64,000 nucleotides of DNA from NCBI RefSeq assembly GCF_005280195.1, contig NZ_SZPR01000008.1, forward strand, positions 124,001-188,000, given 5' to 3'. The notes under the pieces are model-generated. The model did no database searches, had not been told where the DNA came from, and saw only the letters and a program-made list of their open reading frames with translations. Both the position numbers and the translations under genes were made by a program. Numbering within the stretch: position 1 is the first letter of the stretch; each line of letters opens with the position of its first letter. Of the stretch, positions 42,096 to 49,236 are shown one piece after another. Origin of the DNA: Streptomyces galbus. GTDB lineage: Bacteria > Actinomycetota > Actinomycetes > Streptomycetales > Streptomycetaceae.

Positions 42096-42752
42096 ATGCC
42101 CCACAGCCAAACCTCTGCACCTCGCGACAGCCTCGCCGGCGTACGCCTCGCGCGCGGAGCATCGCCGTGGCTTCTGCCGACCGTCGCCACCGCGGCCGTC
42201 AGCCTGGTCCGCGCCCGCCGCTCGGGTGCCGCCAAGGCCGTCGCCGTGCCCGCCACCGCTCTCGCGGCGGGCATGCTGTGGTTCTTCCGCGACCCCGAGC
42301 GCGAGATCGCTCAGGGCAGGGTCATCTCCCCCGCCGACGGTGTGGTGCAGAGCATCATGCCGTGGAAGGACGGACGCACCCGGGTCGCGATCTTCATGAG
42401 CCCGCTGAACGTCCACGTCAACCGCGCCCCGCTGGCCGGCACCGTGACCTCGGTCGAGCACATCCCGGGCGGGTTCGTCCCGGCGTTCAACAAGGAGAGC
42501 GAGAACAACGAGCGCGTCGTCTGGCACTTCGACACCGAGCTCGGTGACATCGAGATGATCCAGATCGCCGGCGCCGTCGCCCGCCGCATCGTCCCCTACC
42601 TGCCCCAGGGCACGAAGGTCGAGCAGGGCGAGCGCATCGGTCTGATCCGGTTCGGCTCGCGCGTGGACCTCTACCTGCCCGAGGGCGTGGAGGTCGCGGT
42701 CGAGGTCGGCCAGAAGACCGTGGCTGGGGTGACTCGCATTGACCGTGATTGA
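42096..42752 (+). CDS. psd: Phosphatidylserine decarboxylase (proenzyme)
   Basis: 218-residue membrane-associated pyruvoyl-dependent decarboxylase that makes phosphatidylethanolamine from phosphatidylserine. A hydrophobic N-terminal segment (about 24-62) precedes the FFRDPEREIAQGRVISPADG motif; the self-cleavage site is G187-S188 in RFGSRVDLYLP, where the Ser becomes the pyruvoyl group. The short form lacking the bacterial E. coli-type extension is common in actinomycetes. GAAGG precedes the ATG by six bases. The last 14 bases overlap the 5' end of pssA, and the two genes complete the pathway from CDP-diacylglycerol. Confidence 0.92.
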   Translation: MPHSQTSAPRDSLAGVRLARGASPWLLPTVATAAVSLVRARRSGAAKAVAVPATALAAGMLWFFRDPEREIAQGRVISPADGVVQSIMPWKDGRTRVAIFMSPLNVHVNRAPLAGTVTSVEHIPGGFVPAFNKESENNERVVWHFDTELGDIEMIQIAGAVARRIVPYLPQGTKVEQGERIGLIRFGSRVDLYLPEGVEVAVEVGQKTVAGVTRIDRD

Positions 42753-43590
42753 CCCGGAGACGCAGGCGGGCTGGGTACCCGAGGCCGACGACGCGGACGA
42801 CGAGGAGATGCCCCTCTCGCTGCGCCTGTCGATAGCGGACACCCTCACACTGGGCAACGCCACGTGCGGCTTCATGGCGGTGTACTTCACCACCACGGGC
42901 ATCCTGATCCCCCACCTCACGGGTGACCAGGAGGCCGGCATGGCCCGCCACAGCGCGGCCACGGCGGTCATCCTGATGCTCTGCGCGGCGGTCTTCGACC
43001 TCTTCGACGGGCTGGTGGCGAGGAAGCTGCGCTCCTCCCCCATGGGCGCGGAGCTGGACAACCTCTCGGACCTGATCAGCTTCGGTCTGGCCCCGGCCTA
43101 CTTCGTCCTGGTCTACGGCATGGTCGCCGACGACGCGCACCAGCGGGTGGCGGCGGTCGGCGCGATCGTCGTGCTGCTCGCCGTGGTGCTCAGACTCGCG
43201 CGCTTCTCGTGCGTGACGCCGCCGAACGGCATGTTCCAGGGCATGCCCTCGCCGTTCGGCGCGCTCACGGTGGTCTCCATCGTGCTGCTGGAGCTGCCGT
43301 TCGTGGCGACGCTGCTCGCCATCATCGGCACGGCCTGGCTCATGGTGAGCCGGGTGGAGTACCCCAAGCCCCGGGGCCGCCTGGCCGGCGCGATGCTCGG
43401 CTGGATCGTGCTGTCGATGGGCCTGCTGGCGGCCTGGGCGTTCGACGCCCCGAGCGGTCAGCTGCTGCTGCAGACCGGCTGCGCGCTGCAGCTCGTCATG
43501 GGAGCGGTGATCCCGCTGTTCGCCACGGCCCGCCGGGTGAACACGTTCCGCGACAACCGCCGCGAGGCGCGGGCGGCCCAGCTCCCGTAG
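42739..43590 (+). CDS. pssA: CDP-diacylglycerol-serine O-phosphatidyltransferase
   Basis: 283-residue integral membrane CDP-alcohol phosphotransferase that makes phosphatidylserine from CDP-diacylglycerol and serine. The catalytic signature is complete: D90, G91, A94, R95, G103, D107 and D111 in DLFDGLVARKLRSSPMGAEL plus DNLSD. About six further hydrophobic helices follow. Two starts are possible, TTG at 42739 and GTG at 42745, both inside psd; the two differ by two residues. A 15-bp terminator hairpin lies 20 bases downstream. Confidence 0.92.
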   Translation: MTVIDPETQAGWVPEADDADDEEMPLSLRLSIADTLTLGNATCGFMAVYFTTTGILIPHLTGDQEAGMARHSAATAVILMLCAAVFDLFDGLVARKLRSSPMGAELDNLSDLISFGLAPAYFVLVYGMVADDAHQRVAAVGAIVVLLAVVLRLARFSCVTPPNGMFQGMPSPFGALTVVSIVLLELPFVATLLAIIGTAWLMVSRVEYPKPRGRLAGAMLGWIVLSMGLLAAWAFDAPSGQLLLQTGCALQLVMGAVIPLFATARRVNTFRDNRREARAAQLP

Positions 43591-43610
43591 CGGCCGCCGT
43601 CGTACGACAT

Positions 43611-43645
43611 GAGGGGCCCCGGACCTGTACGGTCCGGGGCCCCTC
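43611..43645. terminator. Perfect 15-bp bidirectional terminator hairpin
   Basis: Arms 43611-43625 and 43631-43645 with a five-base loop, between the convergent pssA and XRE genes. Confidence 0.8.
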
Positions 43646-43686
43646 GTCGTCCGGACCGGGCGGGCCCGACCGGAGGCCGGGGCGGC

Positions 43687-44517
43687 TCAGGGGGCCGTGG
43701 CGGGGGCGCCGAGCGCCTCCAGGCGCTCCTCGCTGGGGCTCCCGGGCTCGGCGTGGAAGACGACCAGGGTGAGCCCGTCGGTACCGTCGATCGACAGCTT
43801 GTTCGAGTGCAGCTCCAGGTCGCCGACCTCCGGGTGCCGGAGCCTGCTGATCCGCCCGCGCCGCGGCTGCACGTCGTGCCGCTCCCACAGCCGCCGGAAA
43901 CGCTCGCTGGCCGCGGACAGCTCGGCCACCAGCTCCCTGAGCCGCGGCCCGTCCAGGTCGGGCCCCACGGCACCGCGCAGCACGGCGACGCCCTCCTCGG
44001 TCAGCTCCTCCCAGTCCCGGCGCAGCGCGCGCTCGGCGGGGTCGAGGAAGACGGCGCGCAGCAGGTTCACGCCGGGGGTGTAGTTCGGGGACAGGGCGGT
44101 CGCCAGCCGGTTGACGGCGAGGGCGTCGGCGTACCGGTTCTGGACGTAGGCGGGGTTGCGGGTCCAGCCGTCGATGAGCCCGCGGACACTCGCGGGCACC
44201 GCGTCGGCCGCCCGCGGGGCGGCCGGTGAGCGGGGCGCGCCCGGGGGCCGGGCCAGCGCGAGCAGGTGCTCGGTGGCGCCGGTGTCCAGGCGCAGCACCC
44301 GCGCGACGGAGCGCAGCACCTGGACTGAGGGGTTGCGGTCCCGGCCCTGCTCGAGGCGCAGATAGTAGTCGGAGCTGATGCCGGCGAGCAGCGCGACCTC
44401 CTCGCGCCGCAGCCCCGGCACCCTCCGGATCCCCCCGCCGCGCAGCCCCACGTCCTCGGGGCGCACCAGCGCCCGCCGGGCCCGCAGGAACTCCCCGAGG
44501 GCGTTCGAGACATCCAT
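43687..44517 (-). CDS. XRE-family regulator with MmyB-like ligand domain
   Basis: 276-residue transcription regulator. The N-terminal helix-turn-helix (about 10-80) includes RRVPGLRREEVALLAGISSD and YYLRLEQGRDRNPSVQVLRS, the common Streptomyces sequence for this group. The rest (about 105-270) is the MmyB-like ligand-binding domain (VQNRYADALAVNRLATALSP; RRLRHPEVGDLELHSNKLSI-like). These proteins often regulate an adjacent divergent oxidoreductase gene, but here the upstream neighbour is glycerate kinase on the same strand. A TACGGT lies six bases before the ATG (leaderless). Confidence 0.85.
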   Translation of the reverse strand: MDVSNALGEFLRARRALVRPEDVGLRGGGIRRVPGLRREEVALLAGISSDYYLRLEQGRDRNPSVQVLRSVARVLRLDTGATEHLLALARPPGAPRSPAAPRAADAVPASVRGLIDGWTRNPAYVQNRYADALAVNRLATALSPNYTPGVNLLRAVFLDPAERALRRDWEELTEEGVAVLRGAVGPDLDGPRLRELVAELSAASERFRRLWERHDVQPRRGRISRLRHPEVGDLELHSNKLSIDGTDGLTLVVFHAEPGSPSEERLEALGAPATAP

Positions 44518-44523
44518 GGGTCC

Positions 44524-44529
44524 ACCGTA
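44524..44529 (-). promoter_or_regulatory. Leaderless -10 (TACGGT) for the XRE regulator
   Basis: TACGGT on the minus strand ends six bases before the ATG at 44517. Confidence 0.45.
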
Positions 44530-44562
44530 CGGCGCCGTCGGCGGGGGGCCGAAGGTGCGGGC

Positions 44563-45714
44563 TCAGGTCAGGAAGTCGTGCCCGATCCGCTCGGCGACCC
44601 GCTCCAGGATCGGTCCGGCCTCGGCGATGCACCGCGCCACGTCGGGCTCGGCGTCGGTCAGCGGGTACGCCCGCCGGATCCCGGCCCGCCCCAGCTCCTC
44701 CGGCGGCAGGGCCAGCCGGCCGCACACCGCGACGACCTCCTTGCCGGCGGCCCGCGCGGCCGTCGCCACGCCCGCCGGTGCCTTCCCGTGCAGCGTCTGC
44801 CGGTCCAGCGACCCCTCGCCGGTGATCACCAGCTCCGCCCGATCCAGCGCCGGCGCGAAGCCCAGCACGTCGAGCATGACCTCGATCCCGGCCCGGAACC
44901 GCGCGCCGAGCAGCAGCGCCCCGTACCCGATGCCGCCCGCGGCACCGGCACCCGGCGACGCCGCGTGCGCGGCGGCCCGCGACCCGAGCGCCGCCTCCAG
45001 CACCTCCACGTAGCGCGAGAGCGCCGCGTCCAGGGCCGCCACGTCGTCCGGCGAGGCGCCCTTCTGCGGGCCGTAGACCGCCGGTGCGCCCTTCGGTCCG
45101 GTCAGCGGGTTGTCGACGTCGCTCGCGAGGACCAGGTCCACGGACCGAAGGCGCGGGTCGAGGCCGGACAGGTCGGCCCGGGCCACCTCGGCGAGGCCGC
45201 CCCCGCCGGGCGCCACCGGCTCGCCGTGGGCGTCCAGGAAGCGCGCCCCGAGCGCGGACAGCATGCCCGCGCCGCCGTCGGTCGTCGCGCTCCCCCCGAC
45301 GCCGAACACGATCGTGCGCACCCCGGCGTCCAGCGCGGCCCGCAGCAGTTCCCCGGAGCCGTACGTCGACGCCGTGAGCGGTGCGAACACGCCCTCCGGC
45401 AGCCGCTGCAGACCGCTCGCCTCCGCCATCTCCACGACCGCCGTGTCGCCGCGCAGCGCGAACGCGGCCGTCACCTCGTCCCCGAGGGGCCCGGCGACCC
45501 GCACCTCGCGGCGCTCGAACCCGGCGGCGACCGCCGCGTCCACCGTGCCGTCGCCGCCGTCGGCGACGGGCAGCGCCTCGACCTCCACGTCCGGCACGAC
45601 CCGCCGCAGCCCCGCCGTGACCCGCTCGGCGACCTGCACGGCCGTCAGCGACCCCTTGAACTTGTCCGCGGCCACGAGCACCCGTCGGGTGCCGCGTCCA
45701 GAAGCCTCCGCCAC
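44563..45714 (-). CDS. glxK: Glycerate 2-kinase (GlxK family)
   Basis: 383-residue glycerate kinase that phosphorylates D-glycerate, the product of glyoxylate and tartronate metabolism. Family features: VLVAADKFKGSLTAVQVAER at the start, LPVADGGDGTVDAAVAAGFE, a FGVGGSATTDGGAGMLSALG segment near the active site, and LVITGEGSLDRQTLHGKAPA. The GTG at 45714 has GGGGAT six bases upstream. Glyoxylate from the EMC operon could feed this enzyme through tartronate semialdehyde, but no carboligase or reductase gene is in the window, so that link is inference. Confidence 0.87.
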   Translation of the reverse strand: MAEASGRGTRRVLVAADKFKGSLTAVQVAERVTAGLRRVVPDVEVEALPVADGGDGTVDAAVAAGFERREVRVAGPLGDEVTAAFALRGDTAVVEMAEASGLQRLPEGVFAPLTASTYGSGELLRAALDAGVRTIVFGVGGSATTDGGAGMLSALGARFLDAHGEPVAPGGGGLAEVARADLSGLDPRLRSVDLVLASDVDNPLTGPKGAPAVYGPQKGASPDDVAALDAALSRYVEVLEAALGSRAAAHAASPGAGAAGGIGYGALLLGARFRAGIEVMLDVLGFAPALDRAELVITGEGSLDRQTLHGKAPAGVATAARAAGKEVVAVCGRLALPPEELGRAGIRRAYPLTDAEPDVARCIAEAGPILERVAERIGHDFLT

Positions 45715-45900
45715 CTGGTCATCCCCTTGCTCTCCGGGCCCCGCGCACGTCAGGGCCAGTCGCGCCGCAGTGACCTTAACCTCACGACGCCCCCGCCGTC
45801 ATGCCCTGCCCGGACCCTGGACAGGCCCCGCACCGGCGCCCCGAGACGGCCGTACGCACCCCGGGGGCACGGGTGGGCCCGTACCGGGTACACCCTTCCC

Positions 45901-46974
45901 ATGACCCCTGTGGGCACCGAGCCGGAGCTCGACGACCGCATCCTGGGGGGCTGGCTCGGCCGGATCGCGGGCAACATGCTCGGCAAGCCGGTCGAGCAGG
46001 GCGACCTGTGGACGCGCGACCGCATCGACCGCTACCTGCGCCGGGCGGCGGCCCTGCCGCTGACCGACTACCTTCCCGAACCCGCCGACGAGGGCCTGGC
46101 CGGCGCGCTGCGCCCGGAGTGGCGCCAGTGCGTGCGCGGCCGCATCCACGGGAGCTGCCGCGACGACGACGTCGACTACGCCATCCTCGGCCTGCACCTG
46201 CTGGAGACGCACGGCTTCGGCTTCAGCACCGAGCAGGTCGGCGACCTGTGGCTGCTGCGGCTGCCGTACCTGCAGACCTTCACCGCGGAGCGGGCCGCGT
46301 ACCGCAACCTCGCGAACGGGCTCAAGCCGCCGCTGACGGCCACGTACGACAACCCCTACCAGGAGTGGATCGGCGCCCTGATCCGCGCCGACGCCTTCGG
46401 CTGGACCTCGCCGGGCGACCCGCGCCGCGCCGCCGCCCTGGCCCGCCGGGACGCGGTGCTCTCGCACACCGGCAACGGGGTGTACGGGGCGATGTTCGCG
46501 GCCGCGCTGATCGCCGCCGCGTTCACCGCGCCGGACGTCCGCGACGCCCTGGAGCAGGCGCTCACGGTGGTCCCGGCGAGCTGCCGCCTGGCCCGGACGG
46601 TGCGCCGGGTGCTCTCCCTGCACGCGACGCGGCTGCCCTGGGAGGAGACGCTCACCACGGTGGCCGAGGAGACGGCCGGGCTCGGCTGGATCCACACCGT
46701 GCCCAACGCGGCCGTGCTGACGGCGGGACTGCTGTACGGCGACGGCGACTTCACCCGCACCATCGCGCTGACCGTGCGCGGGGGTCTGGACACCGACTCC
46801 AACGGGGCGACGGCCGGCTCGGTGGCCGGGGTGCTCACCGGTGCGCGGGCCATCCCGGCGCAGTGGACCGAACCGCTGGAGGACACCGTGCGCAGTGCGG
46901 TGTTCGGCTTCGACGGGGTGCGGATCAGCGAACTGGCCGAGCGGACGGTGCGGTTGGCACGCACCGGGGCGTAG
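45901..46974 (+). CDS. ADP-ribosylglycohydrolase-family protein
   Basis: 357-residue all-helical ADP-ribosylglycohydrolase (ARH/DraG) family protein. The N-terminal GGWLGRIAGNMLGKPVEQG, the middle RDDDVDYAILGLHLL and the C-terminal GGLDTDSNGATAGSVAG occupy the positions of the dimagnesium-binding motifs GDxLG, TDDT and DTD. Two of these deviate from classical DraG (Asn for Asp in GN; DDDVD for TDDT), marking a separate subgroup whose substrate is unclear. ATG at 45901 has no ribosome site; TACACC lies six bases before it, a weaker version of the leaderless pattern. Next in the same direction are NUDIX and Sir2 genes. Confidence 0.83.
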   Translation: MTPVGTEPELDDRILGGWLGRIAGNMLGKPVEQGDLWTRDRIDRYLRRAAALPLTDYLPEPADEGLAGALRPEWRQCVRGRIHGSCRDDDVDYAILGLHLLETHGFGFSTEQVGDLWLLRLPYLQTFTAERAAYRNLANGLKPPLTATYDNPYQEWIGALIRADAFGWTSPGDPRRAAALARRDAVLSHTGNGVYGAMFAAALIAAAFTAPDVRDALEQALTVVPASCRLARTVRRVLSLHATRLPWEETLTTVAEETAGLGWIHTVPNAAVLTAGLLYGDGDFTRTIALTVRGGLDTDSNGATAGSVAGVLTGARAIPAQWTEPLEDTVRSAVFGFDGVRISELAERTVRLARTGA

Positions 46975-47022
46975 GGGGCGAGCGCCGCCGCGGAGGAGCC
47001 GTGTGGGGGGCCGCGTGCTGGT

Positions 47023-47028
47023 TACCCT
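47023..47028 (+). promoter_or_regulatory. Leaderless -10 (TACCCT) for the NUDIX gene
   Basis: TACCCT ends six bases before the GTG at 47035. Confidence 0.5.
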
Positions 47029-47034
47029 TCCGGG

Positions 47035-47526
47035 GTGACCAGTGAGAACTACGCCGCGTACATCGCTTCCCTGCCCCGCGTGCTCGTCGGGGCCGCCGCG
47101 CTCTTCCGGGACGCCGAGGGGCGGGTGCTGCTGGTGGAGCCCAACTACCGCGAGGGCTGGGCGCTGCCGGGCGGCACCGTGGAGTCGGACGACGGGGAGA
47201 GCCCGCGCCAGGGCGCCCGCCGGGAGACCCTGGAGGAGATCGGCCTCGACCGTGAGCTCGGCCGGCTGCTGGCCGTGGACTGGGTGCCGGGCACGGACCG
47301 GCCGCCTCTGGTGGCGTACCTGTACGACGGCGGGGTGCTCGACGAGGACGACCTCAAGGCGATCCGCCTCCAGGAGGAGGAGCTGCTGTCCTGGCGGCTG
47401 GTGCCGCGCGAGGACCTCCCCGACCACCTGCTGGGCAGCCTCGGCCGGCGCGTCCTGGCCGCGCTGGACGCCCTCGCCGACGGCTCGGGCCCGCTGGAGC
47501 TGGAGAGCGGGCGGCCGGTCGGCTGA
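47035..47526 (+). CDS. NUDIX hydrolase
   Basis: 163-residue Nudix-fold pyrophosphohydrolase. The Nudix box is GTVESDDGESPRQGARRETL followed by EEIGL at about 58-82, with the metal-binding REx2EE present. Upstream is VLVGAAALFRDAEGRVLLVE, and the C-terminal half is acidic (DDLKAIRLQEEELLSWRLVP). The substrate cannot be read from sequence; ADP-ribose and other nucleoside diphosphate derivatives are common for the family, and the neighbouring ADP-ribosylglycohydrolase and Sir2 genes make that plausible. GTG at 47035 has no ribosome site; leaderless TACCCT precedes it. Confidence 0.85.
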   Translation: MTSENYAAYIASLPRVLVGAAALFRDAEGRVLLVEPNYREGWALPGGTVESDDGESPRQGARRETLEEIGLDRELGRLLAVDWVPGTDRPPLVAYLYDGGVLDEDDLKAIRLQEEELLSWRLVPREDLPDHLLGSLGRRVLAALDALADGSGPLELESGRPVG

Positions 47527-47538
47527 CGCCGGGTGGCG

Positions 47539-47557
47539 CTAGGGGGCCGCCCCCTAG
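47539..47557. terminator. Hairpin between convergent NUDIX and VapB-like genes
   Basis: CTAGGGGG (47539-47546), three-base loop, CCCCCTAG (47550-47557); eight-bp stem located 13 bases after the NUDIX stop. Confidence 0.5.
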
Positions 47558-47565
47558 GACGGGGG

Positions 47566-47766
47566 TCAGCCCTCGACGTCGCGCGGCTTGAGGTCGACCT
47601 CGCGCAGTCCCTCGTCACGGGCGGCGGTCCGCGCCTCCGTGCGGTGGCCGCGCTCGATGTAGTCGCGGACCACGAGTTCGACGGCGTCCTGGGGGTTGCC
47701 GACGCCGGCGAGGACCATGACCTCGACGACGAGCCGGGCGTCCAGGGAGACGGTGACCTTGGCCAT
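47566..47766 (-). CDS. VapB-like (ribbon-helix-helix) antitoxin-type protein, no toxin partner
   Basis: 66-residue protein resembling VapB/DUF2191-type antitoxins: a short N-terminal beta strand (AKVTVSLDARLVVEVM) and a helix-helix segment (GNPQDAVELVVRDYIERGHR) of a ribbon-helix-helix fold, then a charged tail. No PIN-domain toxin lies on either side, so it is an orphan or a free-standing DNA-binding protein. ATG at 47766 follows TACCGT by six bases (leaderless). The 77-base spacer to the Sir2 gene is shared by two divergent leaderless promoters. Confidence 0.7.
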   Translation of the reverse strand: MAKVTVSLDARLVVEVMVLAGVGNPQDAVELVVRDYIERGHRTEARTAARDEGLREVDLKPRDVEG

Positions 47767-47772
47767 GCCGGG

Positions 47773-47837
47773 ACGGTAACACCCCGGGTCCGCGCGTGGA
47801 TATCCGTTCGCCGTGGCCGGACGCACCGCCCTACCCT
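47773..47837. promoter_or_regulatory. Two divergent leaderless -10 boxes (VapB-like and Sir2 genes)
   Basis: TACCGT on the minus strand (47773-47778) is six bases from the VapB-like ATG at 47766. TACCCT on the plus strand (47832-47837) is six bases from the Sir2 ATG at 47844. Confidence 0.5.
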
Positions 47838-47843
47838 CGCCCC

Positions 47844-48581
47844 ATGAGCAAGCCACTCGTGGCCCTGCTGAGCGGGGCGGGCATCTCCACCGACTCCGGG
47901 ATCCCGGACTACCGCGGCCCCGGCGGACTGTGGCGCCGGGACCCGGAGGCGGAGAAGCTCGTCACCCACTCCTTCTACATGGCCGATCCGGACGTCCGGC
48001 GCCGCGCGTGGCTCATGCGGCGCGACGCCGGGGCGCTGGGCGCCGAGCCGAACGCCGCGCACCGGGCCGTCACCGAGCTGGAGCGGTCCGGGGTGCCGGT
48101 GCGGGTGATCACGCAGAACGTGGACGGGCTGCACCAGCTCGCCGGGATGCCCGCCCGCAAGGTGCTCGAACTGCACGGCAGCGCCCGGAGCGTGGTGTGC
48201 ACCCACTGTCACGCGCGCGGCCCGATGCGCGACGCCCTGGCGCGGGTCGAGGCCGGCGAGGACGACCCGCCGTGCCTGGAGTGCGGCGGTGTGCTGAAGC
48301 CAGCCACCGTGATGTTCGGCGAGCGGCTCGACCCGGCGGTCCTCGCCGAGGCGGTCGCCATCACCAAGGCGTGCCACGTCTTCCTCGCCGTCGGGACCAG
48401 CCTGCAGGTGCAGCCGGCCGCGGGCCTGGCCGGGGTCGCGGTCGACCACGGCGCCCGGCTGGTCGTCGTCAACGCCGAGCCGACCCCCTACGACGACCTC
48501 GCGGACGAGGTGGTGCGCGAGCCGATCGGCACCGCGCTGCCCCGGCTGCTGCGGGAGCTGGCCGCGCAGGACACCGCCTAG
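47844..48581 (+). CDS. Sir2-family NAD-dependent protein deacylase
   Basis: 245-residue sirtuin that removes acyl groups from lysine using NAD, producing O-acyl-ADP-ribose and nicotinamide. NAD binding: [20 protein letters not shown] at residues 8-27, then [12 protein letters not shown]; the catalytic His is in [11 protein letters not shown]. The zinc ligands are the CTHC and CLEC pairs. No N-terminal extension. TACCCT precedes the ATG by six bases. Its TAG stop forms the left end of the inverted-repeat element at 48579-48740. The neighbours upstream (NUDIX, ADP-ribosylglycohydrolase) and the macrodomain gene at 57030 all act on ADP-ribose-type molecules in known family members. Confidence 0.9.
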   Translation: MSKPLVALLSGAGISTDSGIPDYRGPGGLWRRDPEAEKLVTHSFYMADPDVRRRAWLMRRDAGALGAEPNAAHRAVTELERSGVPVRVITQNVDGLHQLAGMPARKVLELHGSARSVVCTHCHARGPMRDALARVEAGEDDPPCLECGGVLKPATVMFGERLDPAVLAEAVAITKACHVFLAVGTSLQVQPAAGLAGVAVDHGARLVVVNAEPTPYDDLADEVVREPIGTALPRLLRELAAQDTA

Positions 48582-48740
48582 GGGTGTCTCGTCGGCCAGG
48601 CCGGATCAGGGAGCGGCGTCCGGTGCCGTGCATCGCAAGGCGGAGGAGGGCGGCGATGCGGAGTATCGCCAACCGACGACAACGCGGCGAGGCGCGGTGC
48701 CGGGCGCCGCGAGCCCGGCCTGGCCGACGAGACACCCCTA
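48579..48740. repeat. 162-bp MITE-like element with perfect 26-bp inverted ends
   Basis: Terminal inverted repeats 48579-48604 and 48715-48740 are perfect over 26 bp. The left end supplies the TAG stop of the Sir2 gene; the right end supplies, on the opposite strand, the TAG stop of the ogt gene. The 110-bp interior has a second pair, GCATCGC (48630-48636) and GCGATGC (48653-48659). It has no coding capacity. It could be a miniature transposable element, a repetitive palindrome or a bidirectional terminator. Confidence 0.8.
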
Positions 48741-49226
48741 GAACAGGGCCGGTGTCGCGCCCCGTTCGAAGTCCAGCAGGCGGCGCTTGCGGTCCAGGCC
48801 GCCGCCGTAGCCGGTGAGGCCGCCGCTCGCGCCGATGACCCGGTGGCAGGGGACGACGATCCCGACGGGGTTCTTGCCGTTGGCGAGGCCCACCGCGCGG
48901 GAGGCGGTCGGTTGGCCGAGGAGCGCGGCGAGTTGGCCGTAGGTGCGGGTCTCGCCGTAGGGGATGGCGCGCAGGGCGGTCCAGACGGAGCGCTGGAACG
49001 GGGTTCCGTGCAGGCGCAGTTCGAGGGTGAACTCGGTCAACTCGCCCGCGAAGTAGGCTTCCAGTTGCTCCTCTGCCTCGGCGAACGGGGTGTGGTCGGG
49101 CGGGCCGAAGCTCTCCTCGGGCGGGCGGTGGCGCTGGTCGGTCATGTAGAGGCCGCACAGGACGCCGTCGTCGGCGACGAGGGTCAGCGGGCCGTAGGGG
49201 CTGTCGATGACGGTGTGGGCTTTCAC
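48738..49226 (-). CDS. ogt: Methylated-DNA-protein-cysteine methyltransferase (Ogt)
   Basis: 162-residue O6-alkylguanine-DNA alkyltransferase, a suicide repair protein. The acceptor is C127 in IVVPCHRVIGASG; the DNA-binding helix region includes PFQRSVWTALRAIPYGETRTY and QPTASRAVGLANGKNP with the Arg finger and Asn hinge. The GTG at 49226 follows the AlkA stop by ten bases, so the genes form an operon. Its stop lies in the inverted repeat at 48579-48740. The E. coli Ada protein joins this activity to the Ada zinc domain and regulator, whereas here they are split between two adjacent genes. Confidence 0.9.
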   Translation of the reverse strand: MKAHTVIDSPYGPLTLVADDGVLCGLYMTDQRHRPPEESFGPPDHTPFAEAEEQLEAYFAGELTEFTLELRLHGTPFQRSVWTALRAIPYGETRTYGQLAALLGQPTASRAVGLANGKNPVGIVVPCHRVIGASGGLTGYGGGLDRKRRLLDFERGATPALF

Positions 49227-49236
49227 GCGGTTGTCC

